Shown piece after piece: positions 61,817 to 64,000 of a stretch of 64,000 bases of DNA. Origin of the DNA: Roseateles_E cavernae (lineage in GTDB: Bacteria; Pseudomonadota; Gammaproteobacteria; Burkholderiales; Burkholderiaceae_C); assembly GCF_040187885.1 (NCBI RefSeq), contig NZ_JBDPLH010000001.1:62001-126000 (forward strand), read 5' to 3'. The translations under genes and the position numbers were made by a program. Position 1 is the stretch's first letter; each line of letters opens with the position of its first letter. Below the pieces are notes generated by a model. It saw only the letters and a list, made by a program, of their open reading frames with translations, was not told the DNA's origin and searched no databases.

Positions 61817-62392
61817 TCAGGCGATCACCAGGCGCGCCGGCCGGCGCGCCTGGCGCAGCAGATCTTCCAGCAGGCACAGGTAGTAGCCCAGCGGCGGCGT
61901 GCGTTTGCCCGGGTGCTTGGCCAGATCGTCCCAGCGCCGCAGCTGCAGCGCCGCGCTGGCATGCGGCTGGGCCAGGAAGATCAGACGCTCCTCGGGCCGC
62001 ATGCGGCCGCCCTGCAGGGCCAGGCTGTGGCGCGAGGCCGGCGACAGGCCCTGCTCGTAGCGCTCGTCGGTGCTGACCAGAAAACGCTTGGCCTGCACAT
62101 GCAGGCGGATCGGCTCCAGCACCTCGGGGCCGAAGCCGGTGGCCAGCAGGCCCAGCGCGCGGATCTCGTGCTGGTCATCGCACAAATCGTCGCTCGGCCC
62201 GCCGTCCAGCAACTGACCCAGATCGTGCAGCAGGGCCGCCGCGACCAGGGACTGGTCGGCATGCGCCCACTCGGCGAGCTGCGCACATTGCAAGGCATGC
62301 TCCAGCGCGCTGACACTCTCGCGTCGCTCACCGTCATAGGCACAAGCGCCCCGGCGGATGAACAAGGCTTCGATCTTGGCGATCAGGTCCAT
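61817..62392 (-). CDS. HD-domain protein (PhnZ/phosphonate-HD-like)
   Basis: A 191-residue protein. The HD signature is intact: EHALQCAQLAEWAH (H32) and LLHDLGQLLDGG (H56-D57). The N-terminal DLIAKIEALFIRRGACAYDG and the C-terminal LQLRRWDDLAKHPGKRTPPL fit the phosphonate-degradation HDIG family whose founder PhnZ is a mixed-valent di-iron oxygenase. No phn gene is present in the window, so the substrate is uncertain. The ATG at 62392 has AGGGAG upstream. Confidence 0.72.
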   Translation of the reverse strand: MDLIAKIEALFIRRGACAYDGERRESVSALEHALQCAQLAEWAHADQSLVAAALLHDLGQLLDGGPSDDLCDDQHEIRALGLLATGFGPEVLEPIRLHVQAKRFLVSTDERYEQGLSPASRHSLALQGGRMRPEERLIFLAQPHASAALQLRRWDDLAKHPGKRTPPLGYYLCLLEDLLRQARRPARLVIA

Positions 62393-62557
62393 GGCGGACT
62401 CCCTGCGAAAACTACAGCAGCCACCATCTTGCGCAGCGGGCGTGACCGGCGCATGACGCAACCATTCAAAATCACTGAACCCTAGCCTCAAGAGGCATGA
62501 ACCGCCCTCCCGGTCTGGGCATGCAAACTCCATCCCAAGCTCCCAGACTGAACCGCC

Positions 62558-63115
62558 ATGCCAACAAGCTCACGCCATGCCACCCCACCGGCCCGTTACA
62601 ACGGGCTGGCGATCGCCTTCCACTGGCTGCTGGCCCTGGCCATCGTCGGCGCTTTCGGGGTCGGTCTCTATATGGTCGATCAACCTTTTTCAATGAGCCG
62701 GCTCAAGCTCTACAACTGGCATAAATGGGCCGGCGTGACGATCCTGAGCCTGTCGGCGCTGCGTCTGCTGTGGCGCCTGCTGCGCCCGGCCCCGGCCGAT
62801 CTGCCGGCCCCGGCCTGGCAGCGCCGCGCCTCGCACTGGGTTCACGGCCTGCTCTATGCCTTGTTCTTCGCGGTGCCATTGGCCGGCTGGGCCTACAGCT
62901 CGGCGGCCGGCTTCCCCATCGTCTGGTTCGGCCTGCTGCCGCTGCCCGACTTCGTCGCCCCCGACAAGGCCCTGGCCGAGACCCTGAAACAAACACACAA
63001 GCTGCTGGCCTATGGCCTGGCGGCCCTGGTCGTGGCCCATGTGGCGGCCGCGCTGAAGCACCAGCTCCTCGACAAGGATGGCCTGCTGCTGCGCATGCTG
63101 CCCGCTCGTTCCTGA
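62558..63115 (+). CDS. Cytochrome b561
   Basis: A 185-residue membrane protein with four hydrophobic segments and haem-ligand candidates H22 (AFHWLL), H55 (NWHKW), H93/H96, H147 (KQTHKLL) and H161. This is the bacterial CybB-like arrangement; two b haems transfer electrons between quinol and a periplasmic acceptor. It is followed by two YceI genes, a frequent association in this group. The 5' gap to the HD gene is 165 bases (divergent). Confidence 0.88.
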   Translation: MPTSSRHATPPARYNGLAIAFHWLLALAIVGAFGVGLYMVDQPFSMSRLKLYNWHKWAGVTILSLSALRLLWRLLRPAPADLPAPAWQRRASHWVHGLLYALFFAVPLAGWAYSSAAGFPIVWFGLLPLPDFVAPDKALAETLKQTHKLLAYGLAALVVAHVAAALKHQLLDKDGLLLRMLPARS

Positions 63116-63139
63116 ACCCCACCAAGAATTCCCAGTCCT

Positions 63140-63724
63140 ATGCGAACCCTCACCACCGCCCTGATTTCCGTCGCCGCCGGCCTGCTCCTGCTGCAGGCAC
63201 CACTGGCCCATGCCCAGGCCAAGCCCGCCCAGCTGCAGGCCGCTCAAAGCGAGCTCAGCTTCACCAGCCGCCAGATGGGCGTGCCGGTCGAGGGGCGTTT
63301 CAAGCGTTTCGAGGCCCAGCTGAATTTCGATCCGAAGAAGCCCGAGACCGGCAAGGTCGGCTTCACGATCGATCTGGCCAGCGTCTCGCTGGGCGCGCCC
63401 GAGCTGGAGAGCGAGCTCGCCAAGGCACCCTGGTTCGACAGCAAGAAGATGCCGCAGGCCAGCTTCCAGAGCACGGCCGTCAAGGCCACCGGCGCGGGCA
63501 AGTTCGAGGTGGCCGGCAAGCTGACGCTGAAGGGCCAGACGCGCGACATCGTCGTGCCGATCACGCTGGCCCAGGCCGGCGCGCTGTCCACCGCGACCGG
63601 CGGCTTCATCCTGAAGCGCCTGGAGTTCAAGGTCGGCGACGGCGAGTGGAGCGACACCTCCATCGTCGCCAATGATGTGCAGATCAAGTTCAAGCTGGTT
63701 TTCAACGGCGTCGCGCCGCTCTGA
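63140..63724 (+). CDS. YceI family periplasmic lipocalin-like protein
   Basis: A 194-residue protein with a signal peptide (about residues 1-26). The body has YceI patterns: SELSFTSRQMGVPVEGRFKR, GKVGFTIDLASVSLGAP, WFDSKKMPQASFQSTAV and GKLTLKGQTRDIVVPI. YceI proteins form a beta barrel that holds an isoprenoid-like lipid such as octaprenyl pyrophosphate. With cytochrome b561 directly upstream (25 bases), it may carry a quinone for electron transfer. Confidence 0.92.
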   Translation: MRTLTTALISVAAGLLLLQAPLAHAQAKPAQLQAAQSELSFTSRQMGVPVEGRFKRFEAQLNFDPKKPETGKVGFTIDLASVSLGAPELESELAKAPWFDSKKMPQASFQSTAVKATGAGKFEVAGKLTLKGQTRDIVVPITLAQAGALSTATGGFILKRLEFKVGDGEWSDTSIVANDVQIKFKLVFNGVAPL

Positions 63725-63761
63725 GATCCTCAATTCCTCCACCCTTGCAACCGGAAAACCC

Positions 63762-64000
63762 ATGAAAAAAGCCCTGTTCGCCGCCGCCGTGCTGGCCCTG
63801 TCCTCGCTGTCCCAGGCCGAGCCCGTCAAGTACGCGATCGACCCGACGCACACCTTCGCCACCTTCGAGATCGGCCATTTCGGCGTCTCGACCAACCGCG
63901 GCCGCTTCGACAAGAAGGAAGGCTCGGTCACGCTGGACCGCGCCGCCAAGACCGGCAAGGTCGAACTGACCCTGGACATCGGCTCGATCAACACCGGCAC
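63762..64000 (+). CDS. YceI family protein, 3' end outside window
   Basis: A second YceI gene begins at ATG 63762 and is open to the last base (79 codons). The signal peptide is MKKALFAAAVLALSSLSQAE; the mature start is VKYAIDPTHTFATFEIGHFG, with RGRFDKKEGSVTLDRAAKTG next, the standard YceI lipocalin opening. It makes a tandem pair with the YceI gene upstream (38 bases) and completes the cytochrome b561-YceI-YceI unit. The stop codon is beyond the window. Confidence 0.88.
   Translation, partial: MKKALFAAAVLALSSLSQAEPVKYAIDPTHTFATFEIGHFGVSTNRGRFDKKEGSVTLDRAAKTGKVELTLDIGSINTG

Noticed and set aside
1..64000. CRISPR arrays, tRNA or rRNA genes, insertion sequences
   Set aside because: No regularly spaced repeats, cloverleaf sequences, rRNA stretches or transposase frames were recognised in reading both strands.

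Overview
The window is a gene-dense, high-GC (about 65-70% in ordinary stretches) piece of bacterial chromosome. The content points to a betaproteobacterium of the order Burkholderiales, possibly near Roseateles, Pelomonas or Rubrivivax. The evidence is a Bug/TctC-type binding protein, a fused indolepyruvate ferredoxin oxidoreductase beside an Lrp regulator, a TRAP transporter, a PEP-CTERM protein, tandem YceI with cytochrome b561, and many hybrid histidine kinases. That placement is inference from gene content. No rRNA, tRNA, CRISPR array, insertion sequence or prophage was seen.

Layout. 1-8.5 kb: mixed metabolic and stress genes (M23 peptidase fragment, GNAT, quinone-reductase-like flavoprotein, GH18 chitinase, EthD protein, methyltransferase, flavin reductase, EamA exporter, diguanylate cyclase). 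7.9-12.2 kb: Lrp regulator divergent from the fused indolepyruvate:ferredoxin oxidoreductase. 12.3-15.6 kb: orphan periplasmic binding protein, chemoreceptor, DUF2189 membrane protein. 15.6-19.4 kb: TRAP operon (dctP, dctQ, dctM) with a terminator-like hairpin after dctP and an unusually long DctM. 19.6-24.1 kb: lipoprotein alpha/beta hydrolase overlapping a PEP-CTERM SGNH hydrolase, then a divergent LysR-TctC pair. 24.1-28.6 kb: two-component operon (hybrid kinase and LuxR-type regulator) bracketed by two copies of an 18-bp dyad, with a lipoprotein and a DoxX-like protein next to those dyads. 28.7-32.2 kb: DUF4386 protein and an M16 peptidase ending at a clear terminator.

32.3-33.9 kb is compositionally foreign (about 45-47% GC where counted). 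It carries an ATPase overlapping by one base a PD-(D/E)XK-like nuclease, a candidate two-gene defence cassette and the best candidate for an undescribed system. 34.2-37.8 kb is a membrane-integrity operon (unknown protein, PspA/IM30, YqiJ-like, flotillin). 37.8-47 kb holds small enzymes, a second copy of the orphan binding protein, LysR, CYTH-CHAD triphosphatase, degenerate metallo-beta-lactamase-fold protein, DsbA-like protein and AlkB alkane monooxygenase.

47-57 kb is mostly minus-strand: small stress-type proteins, a PhoD-like phosphatase translationally coupled to a 1350-residue GMC oxidoreductase/alpha-beta hydrolase fusion, which overlaps a hybrid kinase, which in turn overlaps a response regulator lacking its phospho-acceptor. 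57-61.6 kb is a second signalling unit: a PAS/HisKA_2-type kinase overlapping a receiver-PAS-GGDEF-EAL protein. The window ends with an HD-domain protein, cytochrome b561 and two YceI proteins, the last cut by the window edge.
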